From: Candidatus Nitrosymbiomonas proteolyticus
Lineage (GTDB): Bacteria; Armatimonadota; Fimbriimonadia; Fimbriimonadales; Fimbriimonadaceae
Length of the DNA stretch: 64,000 nt
Assembly (NCBI GenBank): GCA_017347465.1
Contig: AP021858.1
Location: 1,320,472-1,384,471, forward strand
Direction: 5' to 3'
Part shown: positions 24,703 through 33,508 of the stretch, one piece after another
Layout: every line of letters starts with the position of its first letter
Numbering within the stretch: position 1 is the first letter of the stretch
Program-made: the position numbers and the translations under genes
The notes under the pieces: model-generated
The model's database searches: none
What the model saw: the letters and a program-made list of their open reading frames with translations, nothing else
Told to the model about the DNA's origin: nothing

Positions 24703-26256
24703 ATGAGCTTCACCGTCCGCCTGGGAGCGGACCTCATCGCAGTCGAGGCGGGCGCTACGTTGCCCCTGACCGTCGAGATTGCCAATCGGTCGGACGAACT
24801 CGATGAGTTCGAGATTTCGGTGGAAGGTGTCGATCCTGAGTGGATCGCGGTACCCGTCCCGACGTTCAAGGCAGACGCCCGCGACGTTCACGAGGAGCGC
24901 ATTTTCGTCAAGCCTCCACGAGTGAGCGAGAGCTTGGCAGGGAACTACCCGTTCGTCGTTCGGGTTCGGTCGCTGCTTTCGGGAGAGGACCGTTCGGCGC
25001 AGGGCGTGATCTCGATCAAGCCCTACGACCACCTCAGCATGGAGCTTAACCCCAAGAAAGGCGTGTTGTCCCCTTGGCGGAAGGAGAACCTCTTTCAAGC
25101 GACGCTCATGAACCTTGGCAACTCGGAACACACGGTCCAGCTTTCTGGCGCCGACACCGAGGACATGCTCGCGTTCGAGTTCTCGACGGACTCGGTTACG
25201 ATCGGGCCGGGCCACACGCGCGTGGTGGATTTTTCCGTGAAGCCCACGCAGAACCGCCCGATTTCGAGCGCGAGGCTGCACGGGTTCGCGGTGAGCGCGC
25301 GAAGCGTTTCCTCGCCTTCGGTAATGTGTTCGGGGCAAGCTCAGTTGGAGCAGCGGGCGTTGCTTTCACCGGGAAGCTTGACGCTGCTGTTGCTGTTCGT
25401 GCTCCTGTTCGTCGGCTGGTTCGTGCTGTTGCCCAAGCCCCCGATCATGGAGTCGGTCGCGCTCGATAAGTACGAACCGCTGGCGGGGGAAACGGTGACC
25501 GTCAGTTGGAGGAGTTCCCATGCCCAAGGCGTGAGAGTGCTGCTGGACGGACGGGTGCTTACGGAGGCCGGCGAAGCCAACGGAAGCTTGACGTTCGTCG
25601 CGAAGGAACCCGGAACGGTCGAGGTGATCGCTTTTCGAGAGAACAAGCTCAGCATCCCGCTTCAGCGCAGTTTTAGCGTGAACCAGCCTGAGCCCGTTGC
25701 CCCTCCGACGATCGAGGCCTTCGACATCGCGCCCAAGGAGTTGGCTTACGGCCAGTCGTTCATCGCCCAGTACCGGGTGGGCGAGTCGGTGGTGAAGGCG
25801 AGCATTTCTCCTCCGGGACTCGATCTCGACTTGAATCTCGATCAGGTAAAGCTCACCGCCGACGTGCTGGGCGAAATTCAGTACACGTTGGTGGCTGAAA
25901 ACAGCGCAGGCGTGGTCACGCGGCGTTCGGTGAAGGTGAGCGTGCGCGAGGTGAGCGACGCGGCCATCGTGCTGTTCAAAGTCGAGCCCATGACGGTTCC
26001 GCAGGGCGGTGGGCAAGTTCTGGTGACGTGGCAAGTCTCCGAGGGTGCGAGGCAGGAGCTTCAGGTCGGCACCATGACCTTGGAGTTGGAGGGCCCGCAG
26101 GGGTCGCGGCCCATGTTCCTCGAATCCAGGACCGACATTACGCTGATCGCTTACGATCGCAAGGGTCGGACCGTTTCGAAGACTCTTCAGGTGAACGTCG
26201 AGCCACCACCGCCAGCAAGCGAGGGCTCGGGCGGGACTGGCGGAGGGTCAGGGTAA
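24703..26256 (+). CDS. Single-pass membrane protein with Ig-like domains on both sides
   Basis: A 517-residue protein with no signal peptide. Residues 1-225 hold two beta-sandwich domains of the COG1470/NPCBM-associated type (VEIANRSDELDEFEISVEG). One strong membrane helix follows at about 228-248 (LTLLLLFVLLFVGWFVLL). Residues 255-500 contain further Ig-like repeats (SWRSSHAQGVRVLLDGRVL) and a Gly/Ser tail. Either the N-terminal sandwiches are cytoplasmic and the C-terminal ones periplasmic, or the topology is reversed; sequence alone does not decide. The stop is followed immediately by the purH GTG. Function unknown; it may be a structural or adhesion-like envelope protein. Confidence 0.75.
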   Translation: MSFTVRLGADLIAVEAGATLPLTVEIANRSDELDEFEISVEGVDPEWIAVPVPTFKADARDVHEERIFVKPPRVSESLAGNYPFVVRVRSLLSGEDRSAQGVISIKPYDHLSMELNPKKGVLSPWRKENLFQATLMNLGNSEHTVQLSGADTEDMLAFEFSTDSVTIGPGHTRVVDFSVKPTQNRPISSARLHGFAVSARSVSSPSVMCSGQAQLEQRALLSPGSLTLLLLFVLLFVGWFVLLPKPPIMESVALDKYEPLAGETVTVSWRSSHAQGVRVLLDGRVLTEAGEANGSLTFVAKEPGTVEVIAFRENKLSIPLQRSFSVNQPEPVAPPTIEAFDIAPKELAYGQSFIAQYRVGESVVKASISPPGLDLDLNLDQVKLTADVLGEIQYTLVAENSAGVVTRRSVKVSVREVSDAAIVLFKVEPMTVPQGGGQVLVTWQVSEGARQELQVGTMTLELEGPQGSRPMFLESRTDITLIAYDRKGRTVSKTLQVNVEPPPPASEGSGGTGGGSG

Positions 26257-27798
26257 GTGCGTCGCGCACTGATCTCCGTTACCGACAAATCCGGAATCGT
26301 CGAGTTCGCTCAGGGGCTTCAAGAACTCGGGTTCGAGGTTGTGGCTACGGGAGGGACTTCAGCCCGACTGCAGGAAGCGGGAGTCAGCGTGACGGACGTG
26401 AGCGAGGTCACTGGGTTTCCAGAAATACTGGACGGCCGGGTCAAGACGCTCCACCCTCACGTTCATGCGGGGCTGCTCGCCGATCGATCGAACCCAGAAC
26501 ACGTCCAGGAATTGGCCCGCAAGGGGATCCCGCCCATCGACGTACTTTGCGTGAACCTCTACGACTTTGAGTCTGCGACCCAAACGCGGGCGGAGCTTGG
26601 GCGCTTGATCGAATCCATCGATATTGGCGGCCCTGCGATGATTCGCGCGGCGGCCAAGAATTACGGCAGCGTCTATGTGGTCGTCGAGCCTAAGGACTAT
26701 GCGGCCGTGCTGGACTCCTTGCGTTCGGGCGGCGACGAGAGCCTGAGGCTGGGGCTGGCGGCAAAGGCCTTTCGCCACACGGCTTTTTATGATTCGATGG
26801 TCTCGCGAACGCTCACGGGCCTCACCGAAGAGGGCCCCTTCCCCGAGAAACTGACGATTGGATTTCGCAAGGCGCCCGAGCCGATGCGATATGGGGAGAA
26901 CCCGCATCAGGCAGGCGCGAAGTACCTCGACCCGCTCCAGGTCGCCGCGTCCCTTGTGCCCTTGGGTCAGCAGGCGAAGGAGATCAGCTACAACAACTGG
27001 CTCGACGCCGATTGTGCCTGGAATCTGGTGCTCGACTTGCAGCCTCGAACCTGCGCCATCCTCAAGCACGGCAACCCTTGCGGAGTGGCGCGGTCGACCA
27101 GTCTCGCGGCGAGCTACCGACTCGCCAAGGCCGCCGACCCGGTTTCCTCTTATGGGGGCATCGTTGCGTTCCGCGGAGCCGTCGATCGGGCCTGCGCCGA
27201 GGCGATGACCGAGAAGGGCAACTTCATCGAGGTGGTGGTGTCGGAGGGTTGGGAGTCGGAGGACGTGCTCAAGCGGTTTCGCGAGGGCGCGGCATGGGCG
27301 CCAAATACGAGGGTGCTCGTCGGAGACCCCGCAGCGGCGCGTCCGCCCACACAGTTGCGATCGATTCGGGGCGGAGTTCTCGTGCAGGAGTCCGACTTCG
27401 ACCCTGAAGACCGGGACTGGGTGACGGTGACCGCCCGCAAGCCGACCGACTTCGAGCTAGCGGCAATGAAGTTTCTCTGGAAGATCGTTCCGCACGTGAA
27501 GTCGAACGCGATCGTCGTGGGAACGGCCAACGAGTTGCTCGGCGTAGGCGCGGGACAAATGAATCGGGTGCAGTCGGTGCGGCTAGCCCTCGAACAAGCG
27601 GCGGAGCGATCGGTGGGCGCGGTTTTGGCGAGCGACGCGTTCTTCCCCTTCAAGGATGGGATCGAGACTGCCGCTGAAGCTGGGATTACGGCGGTCGTTC
27701 AGCCCGGGGGCAGCAAGCGGGACGAAGAGGTGATTCTCGCCGCCAACGAAGCGGGAATGGCGATGGTGTTCACGGGAGTGAGGCACTTTCAGCATTGA
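26257..27798 (+). CDS. purH: Bifunctional AICAR transformylase / IMP cyclohydrolase
   Basis: PurH catalyses the last two steps of IMP synthesis. The 513-residue product has the N-terminal cyclohydrolase (MGS-like) domain (ALISVTDKSGIVEFAQGL, VATGGTSARL, GRVKTLHPHVHAGLL). The C-terminal transformylase domain carries ILKHGNPCGVA (about 268-278) and the SDAFFPFKDGIE end motif. It starts at GTG 26257, directly after the stop of the membrane protein, so it depends on that transcript and probably on translational coupling. No other purine genes are nearby. Confidence 0.97.
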   Translation: MRRALISVTDKSGIVEFAQGLQELGFEVVATGGTSARLQEAGVSVTDVSEVTGFPEILDGRVKTLHPHVHAGLLADRSNPEHVQELARKGIPPIDVLCVNLYDFESATQTRAELGRLIESIDIGGPAMIRAAAKNYGSVYVVVEPKDYAAVLDSLRSGGDESLRLGLAAKAFRHTAFYDSMVSRTLTGLTEEGPFPEKLTIGFRKAPEPMRYGENPHQAGAKYLDPLQVAASLVPLGQQAKEISYNNWLDADCAWNLVLDLQPRTCAILKHGNPCGVARSTSLAASYRLAKAADPVSSYGGIVAFRGAVDRACAEAMTEKGNFIEVVVSEGWESEDVLKRFREGAAWAPNTRVLVGDPAAARPPTQLRSIRGGVLVQESDFDPEDRDWVTVTARKPTDFELAAMKFLWKIVPHVKSNAIVVGTANELLGVGAGQMNRVQSVRLALEQAAERSVGAVLASDAFFPFKDGIETAAEAGITAVVQPGGSKRDEEVILAANEAGMAMVFTGVRHFQH

Positions 27799-27895
27799 GA
27801 ACCTGTTTTCTTGTTCGGTTGTCACGTAAGAAGTCGCGGCAACGTCAAACCTTTCGGGAGTGGGGTATCGTCTCCCATCAAGTGAGGCAACAAAA

Positions 27896-28219
27896 GTGAA
27901 GAGCCAAACCGACATGATTTTGATGATCTCGGCCGTGCTTCTGGCGCTCATCGTGGGCGGAGTGTTCTTGTTCACTCGCCGCGAGCCCCAGGCGCCCGCC
28001 GCTCCAGCGCCCGTGACCGTCAGCGCGCCGACGTACCCTGAAGGTTCCGTGACGTACGCGAACTCCTTGCCTGGAGGCGGTAGCGGCATGAGCGCGGGAG
28101 GTCCTGGAGGCGCACCCGGCGGCGCGGCTCCCGCAGGAGCCCCTCCTGGCTCGGCGGCTCGCGGACGCGGCAACCCGGCCGAAATGGTGGGCGTCCAGTC
28201 CGTAGCTGGCGGCGGGTAG
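27896..28219 (+). CDS. Small membrane-anchored Pro/Gly/Ala-rich protein
   Basis: A 107-residue protein with one N-terminal membrane helix (about 7-24, MILMISAVLLALIVGGVFLF) and a low-complexity extracytoplasmic tail rich in Pro, Gly and Ala. Start GTG 27896 has TGAGG 8 nt upstream. No domain is recognised. It is followed by a strong hairpin and then the RemA-MreBCD genes. It could be a cell-envelope linker protein, but there is no direct evidence. Confidence 0.6.
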   Translation: MKSQTDMILMISAVLLALIVGGVFLFTRREPQAPAAPAPVTVSAPTYPEGSVTYANSLPGGGSGMSAGGPGGAPGGAAPAGAPPGSAARGRGNPAEMVGVQSVAGGG

Positions 28220-28237
28220 AACCTTTCGATTTCGATC

Positions 28238-28268
28238 GGGGATGCGGCGACAAGCTCGCTGCGTCCCC
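28238..28268 (+). terminator. Strong intergenic hairpin, probable terminator
   Basis: A 13-bp stem with two G-U pairs (GGGGATGCGGCGA with its partner ending TCCCC) closes a 5-nt loop. No clear U-run follows (CCTTCGTTG), so it may be a stabiliser or processing site rather than a classical terminator. It separates the small membrane protein from remA. Confidence 0.45.
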
Positions 28269-28336
28269 CTTCGTTGCGAATCGGGCGCCATTTCGATCAA
28301 ACTCTAGCGGCTCCTTCGTCGTTCGGAGACCCGAAA

Positions 28337-28603
28337 ATGCCCGCGCCCACAGTGCTCAACGTCGGATTCTATAACTACGTCATGACCGACAAAGTCGTGG
28401 CGGTGGTCAGCAGCGAGTCGGCCCCTATGCGCCGGCTCATTCAAAGTCTCCGCAAGACGGGCAACCTTATCGACGCCACACAGGGCCGCCGAACAAAGTC
28501 GGTGGTGTTCACGACTTGCGATTCGGTCGTGCTGTCGGCGATATCTCAAGAGACCCTTGCCAAGAGACTGATGACAGGTGAACTGATTGGGGATGAAGAG
28601 TAA
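28337..28603 (+). CDS. remA: RemA-like (DUF370) DNA-binding regulator
   Basis: An 88-residue DUF370 protein. It matches RemA in the opening [18 protein letters not shown], the [18 protein letters not shown] loop and [19 protein letters not shown]. In Bacillus, RemA forms ring-like oligomers on DNA and activates biofilm-matrix genes. ATG 28337 has GGAG 8 nt upstream. Its 3' end overlaps mreB by 11 nt, an unusual location, since RemA genes often precede gmk. The linkage suggests coordination of a DNA-binding regulator with rod-shape genes (inference). Confidence 0.9.
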   Translation: MPAPTVLNVGFYNYVMTDKVVAVVSSESAPMRRLIQSLRKTGNLIDATQGRRTKSVVFTTCDSVVLSAISQETLAKRLMTGELIGDEE

Positions 28604-29657
28604 CGGACGATCCTCGATCCTGAGACAGCTTCTCTCGCGCGTAACCCGTGACATCGGCATCGATTTGGGTACGGCCAACACGCTGGTACATGTAGCCGAC
28701 CGGGGAATCGTTCTCCGCGAGCCGAGCGTGGTCGCCATCAACAAGGACACCGGCGAAGTGCTGGCCGTCGGCGAGGAAGCCAAGAGGATGCTGGGGCGGA
28801 CGCCCGCAAGCATCGTCGCCATCCGCCCCTTGAAGGACGGGGTCATCGCCGATTACGACCAAACCGAAAAGATGCTGCGCTACTTCATCAGCAAAGTGAC
28901 GCGGCGGTCGCTGGTTTGGCAAACGGTGGTCGTCGGGATTCCGAGCGGGGTCACCGAAGTCGAGAGGCGGGCGGTCATCGAAGCCACAGAGCGCGCCGGC
29001 GCATCGCGCGCCTACGTCATCGAGGAGCCTATGGCGGCGGCGATCGGCGCGGGGCTGCCTATCGAGGAGCCTATCGGCTCGATGATCGTCGATATCGGCG
29101 GAGGAACGACGGAGGTCGCCGTAATCTCGCTTGCGGGCATCGTCCACTCGAAGTCGATCCGCATCGCGGGCGACGAAATCGACGAGGCGATCGCCGCCTA
29201 CATCCGCCGGGCCTACAACCTCTTCATCGGCGATCGAACGGCGGAAATCGTGAAGATCGAAATTGGGAGCGCATTCCCATTGGAGACCGAGTTTGAAATG
29301 ACGGTCAAGGGCCGCGACCTGGTCTCGGGCCTCCCCAAGAGCGCGGTCATCACCAGCGAGGAGGTTCGGATGGCGATCGCAGAGCCGCTCAACGCGATTG
29401 TCGAGGCCGTCAAGCTGACGCTCGAATCGACCCCTCCCGAGCTTGCGTCGGACGCGATGAACCACGGGATCGTGTTGGCCGGGGGCGGAGCGTTGATTCG
29501 CGGCATCGACAAGCTGATCTCGCAGGAGACCGGGATGCCTGTGCTGATCGCCGAGGACCCGCTGGGTTGCGTCGCATTCGGAACAGGCAAGGTCGTCGAG
29601 GCAATGCACGAGAACCCGGCGATTCGGAAGATGTTGGAGAAGTCATCAAAGCGGTAG
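28593..29657 (+). CDS. mreB: Rod-shape-determining actin homologue MreB
   Basis: A 354-residue bacterial actin that forms membrane-bound filaments guiding lateral wall synthesis. Phosphate 1 (DLGTANT from Asp24), the [16 protein letters not shown] segment, phosphate 2 ([13 protein letters not shown]) and the adenosine motif ([15 protein letters not shown]) are all present. A 15-20 residue N-terminal extension may be an amphipathic membrane helix. The ATG at 28593 lies inside the remA 3' end. The downstream mreC begins within or just after its last codons. Confidence 0.97.
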   Translation: MKSNGRSSILRQLLSRVTRDIGIDLGTANTLVHVADRGIVLREPSVVAINKDTGEVLAVGEEAKRMLGRTPASIVAIRPLKDGVIADYDQTEKMLRYFISKVTRRSLVWQTVVVGIPSGVTEVERRAVIEATERAGASRAYVIEEPMAAAIGAGLPIEEPIGSMIVDIGGGTTEVAVISLAGIVHSKSIRIAGDEIDEAIAAYIRRAYNLFIGDRTAEIVKIEIGSAFPLETEFEMTVKGRDLVSGLPKSAVITSEEVRMAIAEPLNAIVEAVKLTLESTPPELASDAMNHGIVLAGGGALIRGIDKLISQETGMPVLIAEDPLGCVAFGTGKVVEAMHENPAIRKMLEKSSKR

Positions 29658-30460
29658 AGAGCCACCTGGGCCGTGAGGTCGTACTTCTCATCCTCTTGTG
29701 CGTCGTTGGGGGAGTTCTGGGGCGGCTTCAAACGAACGCAAGGACCGACGGAAACTCCGACGGGGTCACGCGATTTGTGCAATCGGCCGTTCACCCGATC
29801 TCTCGCCCAGTTAGGAACGCGCTTCTCTCGATGGGTGGGTTCTTTTCTGGAATCGCCAACTCAAGCACGCTGGCCGAGGAAAACCGCCGACTCAAGTCCC
29901 TTGCCGCCGCCGCAGCGATGTATGAAGACCGGGTCGGGGAGGCCCACCGCGAGATTCAGAGGCTCCGTGCCCTATTGGACCTCCCGCCGATGCCCGGAAC
30001 CGATCGGCTGGCCGCGGCGGTGGTCGCTTACTTTCCCCATGAGAACCGAATGACGCTCGGAGTCGGGACCCGGCAAGGGGTGAGGCCCGGACAGCCTGTC
30101 GTCGTGCCCGAAGGCCTGGCGGGCAAGATTCAAACGGCCGACGCCGACTCTTCCCAAGTGCTGCTGGTCTCCTCCCCCCGGCTCGTTGTCGGCGCGATGA
30201 CCTTGCGGAACCCTCCGGTCGCGGGGCTGCTGCGCGGGGAGTCGGAGTCCGTGCTGATCCTGGAGTTTGTGAGCGCGGGCGCATCGCTCGATGTCGGCGA
30301 CCGAGTGATGACCTCGGGGTTTTCGTCTCAAACCCCTCCAGGAATTCCGATTGGGGAGATCGTTCAGGTGTGGGAAGACCCCGAGTTTGGCTCTCGCCGT
30401 TGCCAAGTGTTTCCGAACGTGAACTTTGGCTCGCTTCGTGAGGTTTACGTGTTGCGATGA
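29645..30460 (+). CDS. mreC: Rod-shape-determining protein MreC; start codon unusual
   Basis: MreC bridges MreB and the periplasmic wall synthases. The reading frame gives about 271 residues: one membrane helix (about 10-28), a coiled coil (about 65-95, [20 protein letters not shown]), and two beta barrels containing the family motifs ([13 protein letters not shown] and [20 protein letters not shown]). No ATG, GTG or TTG lies at the expected start. AUC at 29645 has GGAG 5 nt upstream and gives [15 protein letters not shown] 29666 and TTG 29567 (91 nt inside mreB) are alternatives. It ends with an ATGA overlap into mreD. Confidence 0.87.
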   Translation: MKAVESHLGREVVLLILLCVVGGVLGRLQTNARTDGNSDGVTRFVQSAVHPISRPVRNALLSMGGFFSGIANSSTLAEENRRLKSLAAAAAMYEDRVGEAHREIQRLRALLDLPPMPGTDRLAAAVVAYFPHENRMTLGVGTRQGVRPGQPVVVPEGLAGKIQTADADSSQVLLVSSPRLVVGAMTLRNPPVAGLLRGESESVLILEFVSAGASLDVGDRVMTSGFSSQTPPGIPIGEIVQVWEDPEFGSRRCQVFPNVNFGSLREVYVLR

Positions 30461-30939
30461 GGGCAGCCCGGCCTTGGATCGTGGTTGGGGCCGGACTCTA
30501 CCTCGCGGCCGTGCTCGATGCGGGGGCAGCCGAGCCCTTGAGCATCGGCGCGGCCCGGCCTCAGTTCCTCCTGGCCTTTCTCACGGCCTTCGCCCTCTGC
30601 CTGCCCCCCCGCGGAAGCCTGCTTTGTGGGTTCGGTGCGGGGGTCCTTCAGGGCGCGCTGGCTGGAGCGAATCTCACACACTACGTGATCAGCCGGACTC
30701 TGAGCGCCTTCTTGGTGTCGTGGTCGCGAAGCCTGAAGCTGGACCCGAAGTGGTGGGTCGTGGGGCTGTATGGAGCCGCGACCTGCTTCGTCGCCCAGGC
30801 GATTCTCATGTTTTTGGCGCCTCCCCCTGAGATCGGCCCCTTCCTGGGAGCTACAATACTGTCGGCCTTCTCTACGGGCGCGATCACTGTGCCCACGTTT
30901 GCAGCGGCAAGGCGCGTTCTCGAATTCACGTATGGGTAG
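30457..30939 (+). CDS. mreD: Rod-shape-determining protein MreD
   Basis: A 160-residue integral membrane protein with about five hydrophobic segments, in the invariant position after mreC. MreD is poorly conserved; assignment rests on position, length and hydrophobic pattern with a RPQFLLAFLTAFAL segment like the family's second helix. ATG 30457 overlaps the mreC stop by 4 nt. It works with MreB and MreC in the elongasome. No pbp2 or rodA follows; glutamate dehydrogenase starts 21 nt downstream. Confidence 0.85.
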   Translation: MRAARPWIVVGAGLYLAAVLDAGAAEPLSIGAARPQFLLAFLTAFALCLPPRGSLLCGFGAGVLQGALAGANLTHYVISRTLSAFLVSWSRSLKLDPKWWVVGLYGAATCFVAQAILMFLAPPPEIGPFLGATILSAFSTGAITVPTFAAARRVLEFTYG

Positions 30940-30960
30940 GTCACGCATAAGGAACCTGAA

Positions 30961-32214
30961 ATGAGTCACGACACCGATGTCTTAGCAATGGCTCGCAAGC
31001 AACTCGCGATCGCCGCCGAACTTCTCGAACTCGACGATGGGCTCCATGAAGTCCTCGCCCATCCCAAGCGACAGCTCATCGTCCGCTTTCCGGTCGTCAT
31101 GGATAGCGGCGAAGTGCGCGTTTTCGAGGGGTATCGGGTCCAGCATAACGTAAGCCGGGGCCCTTCGAAGGGGGGCTTGCGCTACCACCCCGAAGTCGAC
31201 GTTCATGAGACTACGGCGCTGGCGATGTGGATGACATGGAAGTGCGCGGTCGCGAACATCCCCTATGGCGGGGCAAAGGGCGCGGTTAAGGTCGATACCA
31301 AGCGGCTTTCCAAGAGGGAATTGGAAAAGCTCACCCGGCGGTTCGTTTCGGAAATCAACATCGTGATCGGAGAGCGCGCCGACATCCCTGCCCCCGACAT
31401 CGGCACCAACCCGCAGGTCATGGCTTGGATCATGGACACGTTTTCGATGCACGCCGGCTATACGACGCCGGGCGTTGTGACCGGAAAGCCCATCGAACTC
31501 GGGGGGTCGGAAGGACGCGTCGAAGCGACCGGGCGGGGCGTCGTCGTCTGCGCTGCGGAAGCCGCCAAAATGTTGGGGATCAACTTCAACGGAGCGCGGG
31601 TGGCGGTGCAAGGCTTTGGGAACGTCGGCTCGGTCGCTGCGCGGCTCGCCGAAGAGCAAGGGGCGACGGTCGTTGCCGTGAGCGACGCTCGCGGAGGAAT
31701 CTACAACCCGAAGGGCCTTCCCGCCGGAGAACTCTACCATCGCTATTCTGGCCGCGATGGAGGCATTTTTGAGTACAAGGACTGCGAGAGGGTCTCGAAC
31801 GACGAATTGCTCGAGCTCGAGTGCGATATCTTGATGCCCTGCGCGATCGCCGCGCAAATCGACGGCCACAACGCCGACAAGATCAAGGCTTCGCTCGTGG
31901 TTGAGGGCGCGAACGGCCCCACAACTCCCGAAGCGGACGCGATCCTTTCGGACAAGGGCGTGTTCGTCGTTCCCGATATCCTTGCCAACTCCGGAGGGGT
32001 CATTGTCAGCTACTTCGAGTGGGTCCAAGACCTTCAGAACTTCTTCTGGGAAGAGGACGAGGTCAACAAGAAGCTCGAACGCATCATGGTTCACTCGTTC
32101 GCCCACGTCGAGGGCACGAGAAAGCAGCACAAGGTGGATATGCGAACCGCCGCCCTTATCATCGGAGTGAAACGGGTCGCCGAGGCGACGATTACGAGGG
32201 GCATCTACCCCTAA
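30961..32214 (+). CDS. gdhA: Glu/Leu/Phe/Val dehydrogenase, probably glutamate dehydrogenase
   Basis: A 417-residue amino acid dehydrogenase that interconverts glutamate and 2-oxoglutarate with ammonia. The substrate domain carries GPSKGGLRYHPEVD and the catalytic-lysine motif KCAVANIPYGGAKGA. The Rossmann domain has GFGNVGS (about 219-225). The length and the PYGGAKGGV-like motif fit the NAD-type hexameric glutamate dehydrogenases common in Armatimonadota and archaea. ATG 30961 has AAGGA 7 nt upstream. It follows mreD closely but probably has no functional link with it. Confidence 0.93.
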   Translation: MSHDTDVLAMARKQLAIAAELLELDDGLHEVLAHPKRQLIVRFPVVMDSGEVRVFEGYRVQHNVSRGPSKGGLRYHPEVDVHETTALAMWMTWKCAVANIPYGGAKGAVKVDTKRLSKRELEKLTRRFVSEINIVIGERADIPAPDIGTNPQVMAWIMDTFSMHAGYTTPGVVTGKPIELGGSEGRVEATGRGVVVCAAEAAKMLGINFNGARVAVQGFGNVGSVAARLAEEQGATVVAVSDARGGIYNPKGLPAGELYHRYSGRDGGIFEYKDCERVSNDELLELECDILMPCAIAAQIDGHNADKIKASLVVEGANGPTTPEADAILSDKGVFVVPDILANSGGVIVSYFEWVQDLQNFFWEEDEVNKKLERIMVHSFAHVEGTRKQHKVDMRTAALIIGVKRVAEATITRGIYP

Positions 32215-32241
32215 CGAGTCGCTGCCCCTGGACGGGAGGTG

Positions 32242-32247
32242 TACACT
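32242..32247 (+). promoter_or_regulatory. -10 element of fabZ-lpxA-lpxB (leaderless type)
   Basis: TACACT ends 7 nt before the fabZ ATG at 32255. Confidence 0.5.
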
Positions 32248-32254
32248 GGACGGC

Positions 32255-32719
32255 ATGTCAGCGGAGCGTGAGGGCGATCTTGTTTACGATATTCAGCGGA
32301 TCATGGAGTTTCTTCCGCACCGGTATCCGATGTTGCTCGTCGATCGGGTGACGGACGTCGAAGCCGGAAAACGGTGCAAGGGACTCAAGAACGTCACGAT
32401 CAATGAGTCGTTCTTCCTGGGCCACTATCCCGGCCACCCGGTCATGCCGGGGGTCTTGATTCTCGAAGCGATGGCGCAGGCGGGCGCTGTGCTGTTGCTG
32501 ACGAACCCAGACAACGTGGGGAAGACGCCGCTTATCGGCGCGATCAACGGCGCCCGGTTTCGGCGGCCCGTAGTCCCCGGCGACCAACTCGTCATGCACG
32601 TCGAACTCGCCTGGACGAAGGCGTCCTATGGATGTCTTCGAGGAACTGCTACGGTGGACGGAGAGGTCGCCGCCGAGATGGAGATCACATTCAAGTTGGA
32701 GTCGAAGGAACGACCGTAG
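32255..32719 (+). CDS. fabZ: 3-hydroxyacyl-ACP dehydratase
   Basis: FabZ dehydrates 3-hydroxyacyl-ACP in fatty acid synthesis and competes with LpxA/LpxD for hydroxyacyl-ACP. The 154-residue hot-dog protein has PHRYPMLLVDRV near the N terminus and the catalytic GHYPGHPVMPGVLILEAMAQ motif with His61 and Glu71. It is a free-standing protein, not an LpxC-FabZ fusion as in some phyla. The ATG is 7 nt from a -10 hexamer. It is followed directly by lpxA. Confidence 0.96.
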   Translation: MSAEREGDLVYDIQRIMEFLPHRYPMLLVDRVTDVEAGKRCKGLKNVTINESFFLGHYPGHPVMPGVLILEAMAQAGAVLLLTNPDNVGKTPLIGAINGARFRRPVVPGDQLVMHVELAWTKASYGCLRGTATVDGEVAAEMEITFKLESKERP

Positions 32720-33508
32720 TTGGCCCTCATTCACCCGTCCTCATACGTTGATGCTAAGGCCGAGATCGCCGACGATGTCGAAATTGGCCCCTTCTGCATC
32801 GTCGAAGCCGGGGTCAAGGTTGGAGCAGGGAGCAAGCTCGATTCCCATGTGATCCTCAAATCCGGCACGGAGATTGGCCGAGAGAACTACATCGGCCAGT
32901 CTGCCGTGTTGGGAGGCGCGCCCCAAGACCGGAAGTACGACGACGCGCCGACGTACCTGAAGATCGGCGACCGCAACAAGATTCGCGAGTACGTTACGAT
33001 GCATCGGGCGACCGGCGAGGGCATGTCCACGGTCGTCGGCAACGACTGCTACATCATGGCGTACTGCCACCTCGGCCATAACGTCACCCTGCACGATTCG
33101 GTCACGATGGCGAACCTCGTTCAACTTTCCGGCCACGTGACCGTCGAAGAGAAGGTGACGATCGGCGGCTTTGTGGGAGTTCACCAATACGTTCGGATCG
33201 GGAAGATCTCGATGGTGGGCGGATTCGGCAAGATCGTCCGCGACGTGCCCCCCTTCATGATTTACAACGCGGTAGAAGAGAAGGTCGCCGACATCAACGC
33301 AGTGGGATTGCGGCGCGTCGGGGTCAAGCCTGATGCCCGCCTTGCGCTGCACAAAGCCTGCAAGCTGATCTTTCGCTCGCAACTGGGCCTCGACAACGCG
33401 CTTGCGGCGGTCCGGCGCGAGCTGCCGCACACAGCGGAAATCGAGTACTTGGTCAAGTTCCTCGAGCGGTTGTATCGAGGCAAGAACGGGCGCGGCGATC
33501 AGCCTTGA
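32720..33508 (+). CDS. lpxA: UDP-N-acetylglucosamine acyltransferase
   Basis: LpxA performs the first step of lipid A synthesis, moving a 3-hydroxyacyl chain from ACP to UDP-GlcNAc. The 262-residue trimeric left-handed beta-helix shows hexapeptide repeats throughout residues 1-190. His120 (CHLGHNV) lies in the region of the catalytic His, and the C-terminal helical domain follows (RRVGVKPDARLALHKACKLI). The start is TTG 32720, placed directly after the fabZ TAG, with AAGGAA 9 nt upstream. Confidence 0.95.
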   Translation: MALIHPSSYVDAKAEIADDVEIGPFCIVEAGVKVGAGSKLDSHVILKSGTEIGRENYIGQSAVLGGAPQDRKYDDAPTYLKIGDRNKIREYVTMHRATGEGMSTVVGNDCYIMAYCHLGHNVTLHDSVTMANLVQLSGHVTVEEKVTIGGFVGVHQYVRIGKISMVGGFGKIVRDVPPFMIYNAVEEKVADINAVGLRRVGVKPDARLALHKACKLIFRSQLGLDNALAAVRRELPHTAEIEYLVKFLERLYRGKNGRGDQP

